Positions 1 through 10,546 of a DNA stretch of 64,000 nt are shown piece after piece. Origin of the DNA: an uncultured Prevotellaceae bacterium (GTDB lineage: Bacteria; Bacteroidota; Bacteroidia; Bacteroidales; Bacteroidaceae). The stretch's first letter is position 1; each line of letters starts with the position of its first letter. The notes under the pieces were generated by a model. The model saw nothing but the letters and a program-made list of their open reading frames with translations. It searched no databases and had not been told where the DNA came from. Made by a program: the position numbers and the translations under genes. Where the stretch lies: positions 124,001-188,000 of the forward strand of contig CASGAM010000006.1 of NCBI GenBank assembly GCA_949299545.1, written 5' to 3'.

Positions 1-56
1 CTCATTTTTAGTGTTTGTACTTCTGTTCTGTTCATGTCCTCACAAATCCTTACCGG

Positions 57-64
57 CAAAAATA
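57..64 (-). promoter_or_regulatory. Possible -7 box for a gene left of the window
   Basis: TATTTTTG on the minus strand, directed out of the window; no -33 partner at the right spacing, so weak. Confidence 0.25.
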
Positions 65-129
65 CATAAAAATAATGAAACGTAGAAATAAGTTTTTCAC
101 CAATCCTTTAATAAAAGTATGCTGAAGGA

Positions 130-1131
130 TTAAACTGTTTGATTGCGGTTGCCTACTTTGATGAGCAGTAGTCCGATAGCAATCCAGATTAATTCGCGGA
201 CGCGTGTCAAAAGTCCCATGTAGACGCCATAAGCCGGAGCTATTGTCAATCCACCTACGGCAATAGCAAAACCACCTTCGCGCGCGCCGATGCTCATAGG
301 CATAAAAAAGAACAGATTGGCGAATAGAGAGGTAAATGCTTGAATGAGGATGCAGTTTGCAAATGTGACGTGGTCGGTCAGTATTAACAGTATCAACTGT
401 AATTCGAGGCAGCCAAGCACGCGTGCGCCAAACTCGAGAGTCAGTGCCATGTAAAATGTTGATTTGCGACGGGCATGCAGCTCTGCGATTTGGGTGTCAA
501 CCTTTCGGATACTTTCCTGATGATGCTGGGCAAAATTCCGAATTTTAATTCCAAACCAAGGTAGATGGCTCAAAGTGGAAAGCGATTTCATAGCCAGGCC
601 GTATTTATAGCCTAACATGAAAAAATAGATACCTGCTATACAGAAAATGGCACATATAATAATGAAAACGAGCATTCCCGGTGGCATCGATGAACCGTAA
701 AGCAAAATGTAAAGTAGAATGGAAAAGAACCAAAAGCAGAAATGCGAGAAGATATGCATCATGGCGTAAAGAATGACGCTTGACGTGGCTTTTGAAGCGC
801 CGACATAGGGTGTCAATTCCATAATGCGGTATGGTTCTCCGCCAAGGAGTCCTACAGGTGTGACATAGTTGAGCGCATATCCACTGATAGTGAATTTATA
901 TATCAGTCGGTAAGGGACAGCTGGGTTGTCTCCGTCATTCAGAATCTGCGACCAGGCCTTGGCGTTGAACGCATAGATTATGGCCCACAGTCCTACAACG
1001 GCAGGAAACCAATAACCGGCTTGTCGGATGTTTTGCCATAGCTCCGTGTAAGAGATGTCAGAAGTGCATAACATCAAGATAATGGCAAGGATGCCGATGC
1101 CGAAAAAGATATTGCGGTAAGAGGCTTTCAT
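130..1131 (-). CDS. Flippase-like polytopic membrane protein (LPG synthase TM family)
   Basis: A 333-residue hydrophobic protein with about seven to eight membrane segments. It resembles the transmembrane part of lysylphosphatidylglycerol synthase (AglD/UPF0104 group), seen in the segment around YVTPVGLLGGEPYR near residue 90 and in PMSIGAREGGFA near residue 280, where family members carry conserved Gly-Glu patches. There is no cytosolic synthase domain, so it matches the stand-alone form, probably a lipid or lipid-linked sugar flippase or transport partner; the substrate cannot be told. Its ATG overlaps the end of pdxA by 4 nt, so it is the last gene of the rlmN operon. A 7-bp inverted repeat (102-108 with 125-131) overlaps the stop codon but lacks a good T-run. 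Confidence 0.8.
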   Translation of the reverse strand: MKASYRNIFFGIGILAIILMLCTSDISYTELWQNIRQAGYWFPAVVGLWAIIYAFNAKAWSQILNDGDNPAVPYRLIYKFTISGYALNYVTPVGLLGGEPYRIMELTPYVGASKATSSVILYAMMHIFSHFCFWFFSILLYILLYGSSMPPGMLVFIIICAIFCIAGIYFFMLGYKYGLAMKSLSTLSHLPWFGIKIRNFAQHHQESIRKVDTQIAELHARRKSTFYMALTLEFGARVLGCLELQLILLILTDHVTFANCILIQAFTSLFANLFFFMPMSIGAREGGFAIAVGGLTIAPAYGVYMGLLTRVRELIWIAIGLLLIKVGNRNQTV

Positions 1132-2216
1132 TTTTCTGGTGAGCCGCCGTTGTTTTGTTTTTCCTTGTTCTGTTCTGTCGTTTGTTTGTGCAAAGGGTTG
1201 GCCTTAGCTTCATCGTCGCGTTGACGGTTGCGGAAAATGTCGATGGCAGCGTAAACAGCCTGACGCAATGAGTTTTCATCTGCAGCTCCTTTTCCCGCAA
1301 TGTCAAAAGCGGTGCCGTGGTCGGGAGAAGTCCTGACGACAGGTAATCCTGCTGTATAGTTGACACCCGATGACATGGCCAATGCCTTGAACGGAGCCAG
1401 TCCCTGATCGTGATACATAGCCAATACACCGTCGTATAAACTATAGGCAGCAGTGCCAAAAAAACCATCTGCCGCGAATGGACCGAAACAGTTGATGCCT
1501 TCATCATGAAGCCGGTTGATGGCTGGTATGATGATATTTTTTTCTTCATCGCCTAATAATCCGTTTTCGCCGGCGTGTGGGTTGAGTGAAAGAATTGCGA
1601 TTCGTGGCTTTTTAATGCCAAAATCGCGATCCAACGCTTGTGAAAAGATTCTTGTTTTCCGTATGATTGTTTCTTCCGTGATGGCTTGTGAAATGTCTTT
1701 TAAGGGTAGATGTGTGGTAACGAGTGCTACTTTCAGGAGCTCATTCATTAGAATCATTAAGGCTTCGTTACCTTCTCCCAAACGTTCCTGTATGTATTCT
1801 GTATGGCCGGGGAAATGGAAATTATCGCTTTGTATTGTGGCCTTGTTGATGGGAGCGGTTACCAATACATCGATACCCCCTTGTTTATAATCTTCTACAG
1901 CGCGTTCTAAAGCAGCCAAAGCCGCCTTTCCGCTTTCGGCTGTTGGCTTGCCAAAATCAATTTTGATCTCCTCCTGCATGCAGTCTATAAGGTTCAACTT
2001 TTCGTCGTTAGCTTCGTTGGCTTGTGTGATGGTTAGGAAATTAGTATTGATTTCCATGGCCTTGCGGTGATAAGTCGCTATTTTGGGAGAGCCGTATAGA
2101 ATAGGTGTGCATAATTCCAGCATCATAGGCTCGCTAAACAATTTGAGTATGATTTCATAGCCTACACCATTTGTGTCGCCATGGGTAATACCGACCCGTA
2201 TTTTTCCTGATTTCAT
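1128..2216 (-). CDS. pdxA: 4-hydroxythreonine-4-phosphate dehydrogenase
   Basis: PdxA oxidises 4-phosphohydroxy-L-threonine in the DXP-independent branch of pyridoxal phosphate synthesis. Family motifs are present in order: HGDTNGVGYEI near residue 13, HFPGHTEY near 135, NPHAGENG near 212, YHDQGLAPFKAL near 268 and RTSPDHGTAFDIAGKG near 295, covering the metal-binding histidines and the phosphate site. At 362 residues it is slightly longer than the usual 330, because of a polar Gln/Asn/Lys-rich tail of about 25 residues. It is cytosolic. The stop overlaps the next gene by 4 nt, and 40 nt separate the start from the DUF4837 gene upstream, consistent with one transcript. Confidence 0.96.
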   Translation of the reverse strand: MKSGKIRVGITHGDTNGVGYEIILKLFSEPMMLELCTPILYGSPKIATYHRKAMEINTNFLTITQANEANDEKLNLIDCMQEEIKIDFGKPTAESGKAALAALERAVEDYKQGGIDVLVTAPINKATIQSDNFHFPGHTEYIQERLGEGNEALMILMNELLKVALVTTHLPLKDISQAITEETIIRKTRIFSQALDRDFGIKKPRIAILSLNPHAGENGLLGDEEKNIIIPAINRLHDEGINCFGPFAADGFFGTAAYSLYDGVLAMYHDQGLAPFKALAMSSGVNYTAGLPVVRTSPDHGTAFDIAGKGAADENSLRQAVYAAIDIFRNRQRDDEAKANPLHKQTTEQNKEKQNNGGSPEK

Positions 2217-2256
2217 AATGTTGCTATATCGTTTGGTCTTATAAACTTGTACGGTG

Positions 2257-3303
2257 TTAGTTGTTGTTCGGTGTGATTTCCACTTCGGGGATGTTGATTT
2301 TGATTTGTCTTGCTTGTTCGTCAGGCAGGCAAAGTGTATAGAGGGAACCTTCTACCCGGCGTATCAGTCCCCGTTTCATTTTTTCAGGAGCATATACGAA
2401 TCCTTCAACGACAATGACCGTGTTGCTTAACGTGTCTACACGTGAATGGCTTACAAACGGGCCGCCCATGCCATCATTTTCCATTTGCCAAAGTCCTCGT
2501 GTTTCCATGGCATATTGCCCCCGTACGACAATGGGTCGGACGGATGTACATAACGTGTCGGTGGCCATATACATGTTAGGCAGACTGCCGGGGATGTTGG
2601 CTTTCATGACGGAATCGCGTTTTGCCAGAACGTATTGTTTGTTGAATGTCTGCGGGCCTTCATAAGGATAACTGTACATACAGATGTTTACCATGGATGT
2701 TGCGCCGTTGGAAGATGTCCAGAAGAAATTTTTTCCTTTTTTGTAGCTTTTGATTTCTGATGGTGCCCAAAGTTCGCATTGGAATATTTCACGTGCCAGA
2801 TTAGCTGTCACAACAGAATGTTTCTTCTCCAATTCATTGATGAGGCGGTTCATTTCCACTTTGACAAAAAAGTCTATTATTACGTCTGAATGGTGTTCTA
2901 CGAAACGAGCAAAATCTTCTTCATCGGGACTTTGTATCGTCATGACAACCTGCGGGCTGGCATATAGGTCACGAACATATTTGAATTTTGTCTGGGTATA
3001 TTGTTTGGGATCTATTTCTACCTTGATGATGTTTCTGAAAATGTTTAGGATGCGATTAAGCCGTTGGGGGGAGGTTTGTGAAATGCGGAATGAACGTTCA
3101 GGCTGGGGGAGTCCTGGAATGTCTGTATCAAGCACATCGAACAAAGCCCTTCCGGCAGGACGTTGCCAAAGACTGTCGTCTATAACGACTAATACTTCGT
3201 ATGGTCGGCCACTGGATGTCGGGGTCCCCAAATGGTCGCATGAAGAAAATGTGACGGCCAGAATTGTAGCCATAAAATATAATAGGAATATTTTCTTGGT
3301 CAT
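2257..3303 (-). CDS. DUF4837 family lipoprotein
   Basis: A 348-residue protein of a Bacteroidota-restricted family with unknown function. I place the start at 3303, where ATGA overlaps the rlmN stop. A longer frame reaches 3516, but that part is antisense-quality sequence inside rlmN. From this start the protein has a short hydrophobic signal segment ending in SSCD, a lipobox with Cys near residue 20, then a soluble domain that begins with RPYEVLVVIDDSLW. It is probably anchored to the periplasmic or outer-membrane side. Translational coupling with rlmN and pdxA is clear from the spacing, but gives no functional clue. Confidence 0.85.
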   Translation of the reverse strand: MTKKIFLLYFMATILAVTFSSCDHLGTPTSSGRPYEVLVVIDDSLWQRPAGRALFDVLDTDIPGLPQPERSFRISQTSPQRLNRILNIFRNIIKVEIDPKQYTQTKFKYVRDLYASPQVVMTIQSPDEEDFARFVEHHSDVIIDFFVKVEMNRLINELEKKHSVVTANLAREIFQCELWAPSEIKSYKKGKNFFWTSSNGATSMVNICMYSYPYEGPQTFNKQYVLAKRDSVMKANIPGSLPNMYMATDTLCTSVRPIVVRGQYAMETRGLWQMENDGMGGPFVSHSRVDTLSNTVIVVEGFVYAPEKMKRGLIRRVEGSLYTLCLPDEQARQIKINIPEVEITPNNN

Positions 3304-4358
3304 ATTTTGCTGATTAAAGATGAATCTGTTTCTTGTTTGTTGGCGGTGCTTAATAATCCGCAAGCCGCATAAATGTCTTGTCCTCGTGACGCACGTATGG
3401 TCGTGAATAACCCGTGTGTTGTCAGATAATCGCGGAAGGATAGTATATTTTTTTCTTCTGTACCTTTTAAATCTACACCAGGGACGGGATGGAAGCGTAT
3501 GAGATTTACCCTGCAATTTAGTCCTCTTAGTAATCGTAGCAATTCTTTAGCATGGGCTGTTGTGTCATTGATACTTTTGAACATTATATATTCAAATGAT
3601 AATCGTCGTTGATGAGTAAAATCATATTTGCGTAGCAATTCTATTATTTCACTGAGAGGAAACGAGTTTTCGGCTGGCATTAGATTCCCTCTTTGTTCAT
3701 GAAACGGATTATGCAGACTGATGGCCAAGTGGCAGTCACTCTCATCCAAGAAACGTTTTAGTCCTTTTTTTAGTCCTACTGAAGAAACGGTAATTCTTTT
3801 TGGACTCCATGCGTAGCCATAGTCTGCCGTTAGAATTTCTGTTGCACGCAACACATTGTCTAAATTGTCAAAAGGCTCTCCTTGTCCCATGAAAACAATA
3901 TTGGTCAATGTGTCCCGTTCAGGTAGCGCATATATTTGATTCAAAATATCAGTGACAGTAAGATTGCCTGAGAAACCCTGTTTTCCTGTCATACAGAATC
4001 GGCAATTCATTCTACACCCCACTTGCGAAGACACACACAAGGTTGCACGTTCTCCGTCTGGAATATAAACAGTCTCCACATACCCCCCCGTACTTGTCCG
4101 GTAAAGATATTTTATTGTTCCATCCGCAGAGCATTGGCATTCAGCAGGTGCTGAACAACCAATTGTATAAGAAACTTTGAGTTGTTCACGGCTTTTGGCC
4201 GAAAGGTTGGTCATTCGGTCTATGTCGGGGACATTGTGTTTGTATAGCCATTCTGCCATTTGTTTGGCTGTATAAGCCGGTAATCCGTTTTGGCATGCCA
4301 CTGTTTTCAGTTCTGCTAAAGTCATACCTAAAAGTGGTGTCCTAACATCTTCTGCCAT
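3300..4358 (-). CDS. rlmN: 23S rRNA (adenine-C2)-methyltransferase RlmN
   Basis: Radical SAM enzyme that methylates C2 of A2503 in 23S rRNA and, in studied species, A37 of some tRNAs. The radical SAM cluster motif CRMNCRFC lies near residue 115. The second catalytic cysteine, which forms the methyl-carrying intermediate, is visible in QDIYAACGLL near residue 333. GQGEPFDN, the SAM-binding GEP motif, is near 160. The 352-residue length is normal. It is the first gene of a four-gene leftward operon. A Bacteroidota -7 box on the minus strand (4388-4381) lies just upstream of the ATG. Confidence 0.96.
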   Translation of the reverse strand: MAEDVRTPLLGMTLAELKTVACQNGLPAYTAKQMAEWLYKHNVPDIDRMTNLSAKSREQLKVSYTIGCSAPAECQCSADGTIKYLYRTSTGGYVETVYIPDGERATLCVSSQVGCRMNCRFCMTGKQGFSGNLTVTDILNQIYALPERDTLTNIVFMGQGEPFDNLDNVLRATEILTADYGYAWSPKRITVSSVGLKKGLKRFLDESDCHLAISLHNPFHEQRGNLMPAENSFPLSEIIELLRKYDFTHQRRLSFEYIMFKSINDTTAHAKELLRLLRGLNCRVNLIRFHPVPGVDLKGTEEKNILSFRDYLTTHGLFTTIRASRGQDIYAACGLLSTANKQETDSSLISKI

Positions 4359-4466
4359 AAATACCTTTTGTTTTTTCAGACAAAGTTAATGAAAAAAACA
4401 AAAACATTCATAGGATTTGCACATCTATTCGTATATTTGCATGTAATATTACGCAAATGATATTCT

Positions 4467-7400
4467 ATGAAATTACGACAAACTTCACCTAAAATAGACT
4501 GTTTCTTTCCGATAGTCGCAGAAATATCGGTTGCGGAGACAGTTTCAGCATTCCATAACCAGCCTTTCATAGAAAATATATTTGGTATTTCTGTGAAAGG
4601 TCGCCGTGTAGATGCGATAGATGGCATGTCCGTGATAGAAACAAATTATCTTTATGGAAGTAGTACCATACGATTAGTGGCGAAGCATGGTAATTCGGAT
4701 TTCTGTCTGTTTAGTTTGAAACCTCAACCCATTGAACTGGGTTTCCATGCTATGGAGCGTCTTCTCAATGTGGTAGAAGATACACAAACTGATATGGTAT
4801 ATGCAGATCATTATCGGATCATAGGTAATAAATCTGTTCCACATCCGGTGATAGATTATCAAGTGGGCAGTTTGCGGGACGACTTCGATTTCGGCTCGTT
4901 GGTGCTGATTCGTATGTCGGCTTTGAAAGCCTACGTGGCGCAGTTGACTGTTGATTATAAATATGCCGGATGGTATGATTTGCGACTTTTTCTGAGTCGG
5001 GCAGGTGGTATATTTCATCTGAACGAATTCCTTTATACCGAGATCGAAACAGACTTACGCAAAAGTGGAGAAAAGAATTTTGACTATGTTAATCCAAAGA
5101 ATAGGTCCGTTCAGCAAGAGATGGAGCAGGCTTGTACCGAACATTTGAAGGTTGTCGGTGCTTATCTTCCTCCGGGTGAGTTTGACGATTTAAAATTCGA
5201 TGCTTATGAGTTCCCACGCGAAATGTCAGTAGTCATACCAGTTCGTAACCGTGTGAGAACTATTGAAGACGCTATAAAAAGCGTGTTGGAGCAAAAAACT
5301 GATTTTGATTTTAATTTGTTTGTTGTTGATAACCATTCAACTGACGGTACTTCAGAGATGATTGATAAATATGTCGGTGATGCGCGCGTTGTTCATCTCA
5401 TACCTTCCCGCGAAGATTTGGGTATTGGCGGTTGCTGGAATATGGCTGTCCATCATCCGGAGTGCGGACGTTTTGTTGTTCAGTTGGATTCGGACGATCT
5501 TTACAGTTCACCTCATACCCTTCAGAAAATGAGGGAGTGTTTTTATATAGAAAACGCGGCGATGGTCATCGGTTCTTACAGAATGACCGATTTCAATCTG
5601 AATACCTTGCCGCCTGGATTGATTGATCATAAAGAGTGGACACCCACCAATGGTAGGAATAACGCTCTTCGTATAAACGGATTAGGTGCTCCGCGTGCTT
5701 TCTTTACTCCCATTCTGCGGAAATTGCAAATTCCGAATACCAGCTATGGAGAGGATTATGCGCTTGGTCTTTGCTTTTCGCGTTATTATCGTATCGGTCG
5801 GATTTTTGAGGAACTGTATATTTGTCGCCGTTGGGAAGGTAATTCTGATGCTGCTTTAAGTATAGATAAGGTAAATGCCAACAATTTATATAAAGACCGT
5901 TTGCGTACTATTGAAATTATAGCACGTACGGCATTAGTCAGAGAATGGAATCACCATGCGACCGCAGAAGAAATCAGAGCATTCATAGACAATCAAATTG
6001 CTAACTGGCCTGATGCGCATGCGAGCCACGAGGCTTTGAAAAAAGTGCGGAGCAAAGAATTGTGTTCCGATCCTTATATACTAAATGCTCAATTCAATCC
6101 GGCTAGGTTGTCATCCACAAGTGCGAAGATAGACCGTGAGACGGTGGAGAAGCGTCCTTGTTTTTTATGTACGCGGAATCTCCCGCCGATGCAACAGTCT
6201 TTGGTGATGGAAGGACGTTATCAACTGCTGGTCAATCCGTTCCCGATTCTTCCACTTCATGTGACGATTCCGACAAGACGGCATACCCCGCAGCATATCA
6301 TGCCCCATTTGTCGACCATGCGTAAATTGGCATGGGAATGTCCGGATATGCTGTTTACATACAATGGCCCTGTCTGTGGTGCTTCTGCTCCCGATCACAT
6401 GCACCTGCAGGGGGGGCAGCGCGGTATATTGCCGATTGAGCGGGACTGGAAGAATTATGAAATGGCTATGGAAAAGGTGTTTCCACTGACACCCGAACAA
6501 GAAGAGTCGGTAGAAAATTTACTGGCACAGAATCCCCATTGTGGGCTTTATCTGTTGAAAAGTTACGCTTGTCCTGTGTTTGTTATCCGGTCTTTACCGT
6601 CCGATAAACCATGCCGTTTGTTTGAACAGTTGTATAATGCCTTGCCATTGTATAATGGTGAGTATGAGCCACGCATGAATATTATATGCTGGCGCCAGTC
6701 GTTTGTTACAGGGCGTGAAGACGAACTGATAACGTTAGTTTTCCCGAGGAAAACCCATCGCCCGATGTGTTATTATGCCACGGACGACAGTCAGTTGCTT
6801 ATCAGTCCTGGCGCTATTGATATGGGAGGACTGCTTATAACTCCGCGAGAGAATGATTTTGAGAACTTGACAGCGGAAAAGGCCATAGCCATCCTACGTG
6901 AAGTGACATTGAGCGAAGAAGAATTACAGCCTGTTATCAACCGTATTAAAGGTTTGAATGTACACGATGCAGAAAATATGGCGGCAGGGAAGGCCAAGTC
7001 CGAGTTCAGTCTTGAAAAAGAGCCGGAGGTGAAGGTCGGTATTATGAGTCGCCAGAGGATTCGTTTTTCATTAAACACCGATTATCAGGCAAAAGGCGAA
7101 ATTGTCAGGGGAGAGCAAAAAGTAGAATACAGCGAAGGCGGGATTTTGTGGAATGGCAATTTGTATCGTGAATTGACGTTTACGCCGCAGGAGCAGAATG
7201 CTTCATTCTCGCTTTACGATGTTACGATTGGTGTCAAGTTTCATTGGGAACGTAAAGAAACGCAAATTTTTAGTGGAACACTCAGGTTGGTCGTGGAAGA
7301 AGAAAAAATCGTGGCTATTAACCAACTGCCGGTCGAGGATTATCTTATTAGCGTCATTTCCAGTGAGATGAGTGCCTCTGCTTCTTTGGAGTTCTTGAAA

Positions 7401-8327
7401 GCATCAGCTGTCATCAGCCGCAGTTGGCTGTATGCACAAATGGACAAGCGCGCGAAAATGGCGAATAATGACAGGGGCTTCTTCTCCTTTATAAAGACGG
7501 ACAGTGAGGTGATAAGATGGTATGATCGCGAAGACCATACGATTTTTGATGTTTGTGCTGATGACCATTGTCAGCGCTATCAAGGCATCACCCGTGCAAG
7601 CAATGAAACCGCGATTGATGCCATCAAGGCTACAAGAGGGCAGATTCTGGTATATGGTGATGAAATTTGCGATGCCCGCTTTTCAAAATGTTGCGGTGGT
7701 GCTACCGAGGAATTTGAATACTGTTGGGAGAATGTGCATTATCCATATTTGATGGCGGTCAGGGATAGTCGTGAGGGAGGATCCTTGCCGGACCTTATGC
7801 AAGAAGAAGAAGCCGAAAAATGGATACGGAGTAATCCGAAAGCCTTCTGTAATACAACCGATCCTAACGTGCTGAACCAAGTGCTGAATGATTATGACCG
7901 GGAGACGACTGCTTTTTACCGCTGGCGCGTAGAATATACGCAGGAAGAATTGGCGGAATTGGTTCGGGAGAACCTGAAAACCGATTATGGACAGATACTC
8001 GATCTTGTACCGGTTGAACGTGGAAAAGGCGGCCATTTGAGCAAACTGAAGATTGTTGGTACACATCATACGCTCACGATTGGTAAGGAATTGGAGATAC
8101 GTCGTGTATTGAGTGATACTCATCTTTACAGTTCCGCTTTTATCGTAGAAAAAGAAAACATTGTTGATGGGGTTCCAGGTAAGTTTGTCCTCCTCGGGGC
8201 TGGTTGGGGACATGGCGTAGGCATGTGCCAAATTGGGGCGGCCGTCATGGGCAACGAAGGATACTCGTATGATGAGATTCTGCGGCATTATTACAAAGAT
8301 GCAGATATTAAAAAGATTTATCAGTAA
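4467..8327 (+). CDS. Fusion protein: GT2-like, DUF4922 (GalT/HIT-like) and SpoIID/LytB domains
   Basis: A 1286-residue fusion. Residues 1-240 look like a degenerate GT2 region ([16 protein letters not shown]). Residues 250-470 are a clear GT2 glycosyltransferase: [10 protein letters not shown] near 253, DNHSTDGT, and the metal-binding DSDD near 340. Residues about 550-850 match DUF4922, with a CFLC zinc-type pair near 563 and HMHLQ (the HxHxQ of the GalT/Ap4A phosphorylase group) near 643. Residues about 870-1286 are SpoIID/LytB, with ISSEM near 963 (the Glu is catalytic in SpoIID lytic transglycosylases), KCCGG near 1073 and [10 protein letters not shown] near 1246. No signal peptide is visible, so the SpoIID part would be cytosolic unless exported otherwise. 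The next two genes follow at once and encode an AmpG-like permease and an amino-sugar kinase, so I infer a role in muropeptide salvage. The exact reaction is unknown. Confidence 0.85.
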   Translation: MKLRQTSPKIDCFFPIVAEISVAETVSAFHNQPFIENIFGISVKGRRVDAIDGMSVIETNYLYGSSTIRLVAKHGNSDFCLFSLKPQPIELGFHAMERLLNVVEDTQTDMVYADHYRIIGNKSVPHPVIDYQVGSLRDDFDFGSLVLIRMSALKAYVAQLTVDYKYAGWYDLRLFLSRAGGIFHLNEFLYTEIETDLRKSGEKNFDYVNPKNRSVQQEMEQACTEHLKVVGAYLPPGEFDDLKFDAYEFPREMSVVIPVRNRVRTIEDAIKSVLEQKTDFDFNLFVVDNHSTDGTSEMIDKYVGDARVVHLIPSREDLGIGGCWNMAVHHPECGRFVVQLDSDDLYSSPHTLQKMRECFYIENAAMVIGSYRMTDFNLNTLPPGLIDHKEWTPTNGRNNALRINGLGAPRAFFTPILRKLQIPNTSYGEDYALGLCFSRYYRIGRIFEELYICRRWEGNSDAALSIDKVNANNLYKDRLRTIEIIARTALVREWNHHATAEEIRAFIDNQIANWPDAHASHEALKKVRSKELCSDPYILNAQFNPARLSSTSAKIDRETVEKRPCFLCTRNLPPMQQSLVMEGRYQLLVNPFPILPLHVTIPTRRHTPQHIMPHLSTMRKLAWECPDMLFTYNGPVCGASAPDHMHLQGGQRGILPIERDWKNYEMAMEKVFPLTPEQEESVENLLAQNPHCGLYLLKSYACPVFVIRSLPSDKPCRLFEQLYNALPLYNGEYEPRMNIICWRQSFVTGREDELITLVFPRKTHRPMCYYATDDSQLLISPGAIDMGGLLITPRENDFENLTAEKAIAILREVTLSEEELQPVINRIKGLNVHDAENMAAGKAKSEFSLEKEPEVKVGIMSRQRIRFSLNTDYQAKGEIVRGEQKVEYSEGGILWNGNLYRELTFTPQEQNASFSLYDVTIGVKFHWERKETQIFSGTLRLVVEEEKIVAINQLPVEDYLISVISSEMSASASLEFLKASAVISRSWLYAQMDKRAKMANNDRGFFSFIKTDSEVIRWYDREDHTIFDVCADDHCQRYQGITRASNETAIDAIKATRGQILVYGDEICDARFSKCCGGATEEFEYCWENVHYPYLMAVRDSREGGSLPDLMQEEEAEKWIRSNPKAFCNTTDPNVLNQVLNDYDRETTAFYRWRVEYTQEELAELVRENLKTDYGQILDLVPVERGKGGHLSKLKIVGTHHTLTIGKELEIRRVLSDTHLYSSAFIVEKENIVDGVPGKFVLLGAGWGHGVGMCQIGAAVMGNEGYSYDEILRHYYKDADIKKIYQ

Positions 8328-8330
8328 AGA

Positions 8331-9641
8331 ATGAAAGTGGCTTCAATGAAGAATAAAGTTGTCAGACGGAATCCATGGGGATGGATTCCGTCACTCTATT
8401 TTGCCGAGGCATTGCCTTATGTTGCAGTGATGTCGGTCTCATGTATGATGTACAAGCGGCTGGATGTTTCGCATACCGATATAGCTCTTTATACCAGTTG
8501 GCTTTATCTGCCGTGGGTCATCAAACCGCTCTGGAGTCCGTTCATAGATTTGATAAAGACAAAACGCTGGTGGGTGTTGTGCATGGAGCTTCTTGTGGGG
8601 GCCGGTTTGGCTGGTGTGGCTTTTACGATTCCGACTTCGCATTTCTTTCAAGCTTCGTTGGCCTTTTTCTGGCTGATGGCTTTCAGTAGCGCTACGCATG
8701 ACATCGCCGCCGATGGCTTTTATATGTTGGAGCTTTCGCCACATGAACAGGCCCTTTACGTTGGCGTGCGCAGCACGTTCTACCGCATTGCTACCATTGC
8801 GGGGCAAGGATTGCTTATCATGTTGGCCGGTAATTTGGAGACATTTACTCACCGCATTCCTTTCTCGTGGAGTATTACTTTTTATGTTTTGGCCGGTTTC
8901 TTTTTGGCGCTGACGCTCTATCATTTCTTTTATTTACCTAAACCGGTCAGTGATAAGACACGGACTGCCGGTTCTGCTGTGCAATTAATTAAGGATTTCT
9001 TCAATACTTTTGTCGAGTTTTGCCGTAAACCCCAGGCGTTGGTAGCTATTCTTTTCATGCTGTTTTACCGTTTGCCTGAGGCGTTACTTATAAAAGTTTC
9101 GAATTTCTTTCTAATCGACTTGCCAAGCGAAGGTGGTTTAGGGCTTTCAACCCTGGAAGTGGGGCTGGCGCAGGGAACTGTTGGTGTGCTGGGACTTACG
9201 TTAGGGGGTATCATTGGCGGTATTGCTGTTGCGCGCGGCGGACTTAAACGCTGGTTATGGCCGATGGTGTGGAGCATCACATTGCCCGATTTGGTATATG
9301 TTTATCTTAGTTACTATGCCGAACATAGCTTCTTGCTTGTCAATATATTCCTGTTTATCGAACAGTTCGGCTACGGGTTCGGTTTTACGGCTTATATGCT
9401 TTATATGATATATTATTCGCAGGGTGAACATCAAACCGCCCATTATGCCATTTGTACGGCATTTATGGCACTGTCCATGATGCTTCCAGGCATGATCGCC
9501 GGATGGTTGCAGGAACAAGTGGGCTATCTGAACTTTTTCCTGATTGTCATGGCATGCTGTCTTGTCACGGTATTGGTAGCATCGTTATTGCGTATCGACC
9601 CCGAATTTGGACGTAAAGTGGAGGATCAAGGCGATGAATGA
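8331..9641 (+). CDS. AmpG-like MFS permease (muropeptide/amino sugar importer)
   Basis: A 436-residue major facilitator protein with about 12 membrane segments. The start (NPWGWIPSLYFAEALPYV) and the loop WVIKPLWSPFIDL are typical of AmpG homologues, which bring anhydro-muropeptides or MurNAc-containing sugars into the cytosol. It starts 3 nt after the fusion gene; an ATG 15 nt further in is also possible. The frame overlaps the kinase gene by 8 nt. In Tannerella forsythia, related AmpG-type transporters (MurT) take up MurNAc beside a kinase gene, so MurNAc or muropeptide uptake across the inner membrane is the best guess. The substrate is not proven by sequence. Confidence 0.85.
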   Translation: MKVASMKNKVVRRNPWGWIPSLYFAEALPYVAVMSVSCMMYKRLDVSHTDIALYTSWLYLPWVIKPLWSPFIDLIKTKRWWVLCMELLVGAGLAGVAFTIPTSHFFQASLAFFWLMAFSSATHDIAADGFYMLELSPHEQALYVGVRSTFYRIATIAGQGLLIMLAGNLETFTHRIPFSWSITFYVLAGFFLALTLYHFFYLPKPVSDKTRTAGSAVQLIKDFFNTFVEFCRKPQALVAILFMLFYRLPEALLIKVSNFFLIDLPSEGGLGLSTLEVGLAQGTVGVLGLTLGGIIGGIAVARGGLKRWLWPMVWSITLPDLVYVYLSYYAEHSFLLVNIFLFIEQFGYGFGFTAYMLYMIYYSQGEHQTAHYAICTAFMALSMMLPGMIAGWLQEQVGYLNFFLIVMACCLVTVLVASLLRIDPEFGRKVEDQGDE

Positions 9642-10527
9642 TGTTTGCAGGTCATATTGTTTGGTGGCAGACAGTGGCTCTACTAAAACGGCGTGGTGTC
9701 TGTTCGCTGTTTACGGGGAGGCTGAACGGTATGTGATGACCAAAGGACTTAATCCGTCAGTGCAGGACGGCACTGCGATTCAGGCGGTACTCGATGGAGA
9801 GTTGCGGCCACAGATTGACAGAGAACTGAAAAATGCAGAGATGCTGCATATCTTCTTTTTCGGCGCAGGATGTACGGCTGCTGCTGCACCTGAAATGCGT
9901 GAACGTCTGATGTCCCTGCATGATAACGCGTTTGTAGAAGTGCATTCCGACATGTTGGGAGCAGCACGTGCTTTGGCCGGTAACCGCGAGGGTATTGTCT
10001 GTATATTGGGAACAGGCTCCAACTCTTGCCTTTACGATGGTGAAAACATTGTGTGTAATACACCGCCATTAGGCTATGTTCTCGGGGATGAGGGTAGCGG
10101 TGCCGTGCTTGGCAAGACTTTGGTTGGCAACCTGTTGAAAGGTATTTTTCCGTCAACTATGAAAGAGGACTTCCTGTCTCGATTTGGTCTCACAGAGGCT
10201 ACCATCATCGAGAATGTGTACAGACGTCCTGCGGCTAATCGCTTTTTGGCTTCTTTTGCGCCTTTCATTTACGAAAACAAGAAGGTAGATTGTGTACATC
10301 GTATGCTGGTCAAATGTTTTGAAGATTTCTTTGTCAGGAATGTGGATGCTTATGGCCGTAACGAACTGAAGGTAAATTTTGTAGGTAGCATCGCATGTTT
10401 TTTTGAGGAAGAACTGAGGGAAGCGGCTTTGCATACACATCATATTGTGGGAAATATTGTGCAAAATCCGATAGAGCGTTTGGTCGCTTTTTATCACGAA
10501 CGCATGTGCAGAAATAAGTGCGAATAA
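9634..10527 (+). CDS. BadF/BadG-type N-acetylglucosamine/MurNAc kinase
   Basis: A 297-residue kinase of the BadF/BadG/BcrA ATPase superfamily (ASKHA fold), the group containing GlcNAc kinase and MurK. Phosphate-1 motif VADSGSTKTAWCLF is near residue 10, GTGSNSCLY near 130 and LGDEGSGAVLG near 150. I chose ATG 9634, preceded by GGAG, over an upstream ATG at 9607 that would lengthen the overlap with the permease to 35 nt. Expected reaction: ATP-dependent phosphorylation of GlcNAc and/or MurNAc delivered by the neighbouring permease. A hairpin followed by T-rich sequence ends the operon at about 10570. No MurQ etherase gene is present in this window. Confidence 0.85.
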   Translation: MNDVCRSYCLVADSGSTKTAWCLFAVYGEAERYVMTKGLNPSVQDGTAIQAVLDGELRPQIDRELKNAEMLHIFFFGAGCTAAAAPEMRERLMSLHDNAFVEVHSDMLGAARALAGNREGIVCILGTGSNSCLYDGENIVCNTPPLGYVLGDEGSGAVLGKTLVGNLLKGIFPSTMKEDFLSRFGLTEATIIENVYRRPAANRFLASFAPFIYENKKVDCVHRMLVKCFEDFFVRNVDAYGRNELKVNFVGSIACFFEEELREAALHTHHIVGNIVQNPIERLVAFYHERMCRNKCE

Positions 10528-10546
10528 GTATTTTTTAATAATTATC

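Noticed and set aside
3304-3516. N-terminal extension of the DUF4837 gene
   Set aside because: Lies inside rlmN; the signal peptide and lipobox start at 3303 with an ATGA overlap.
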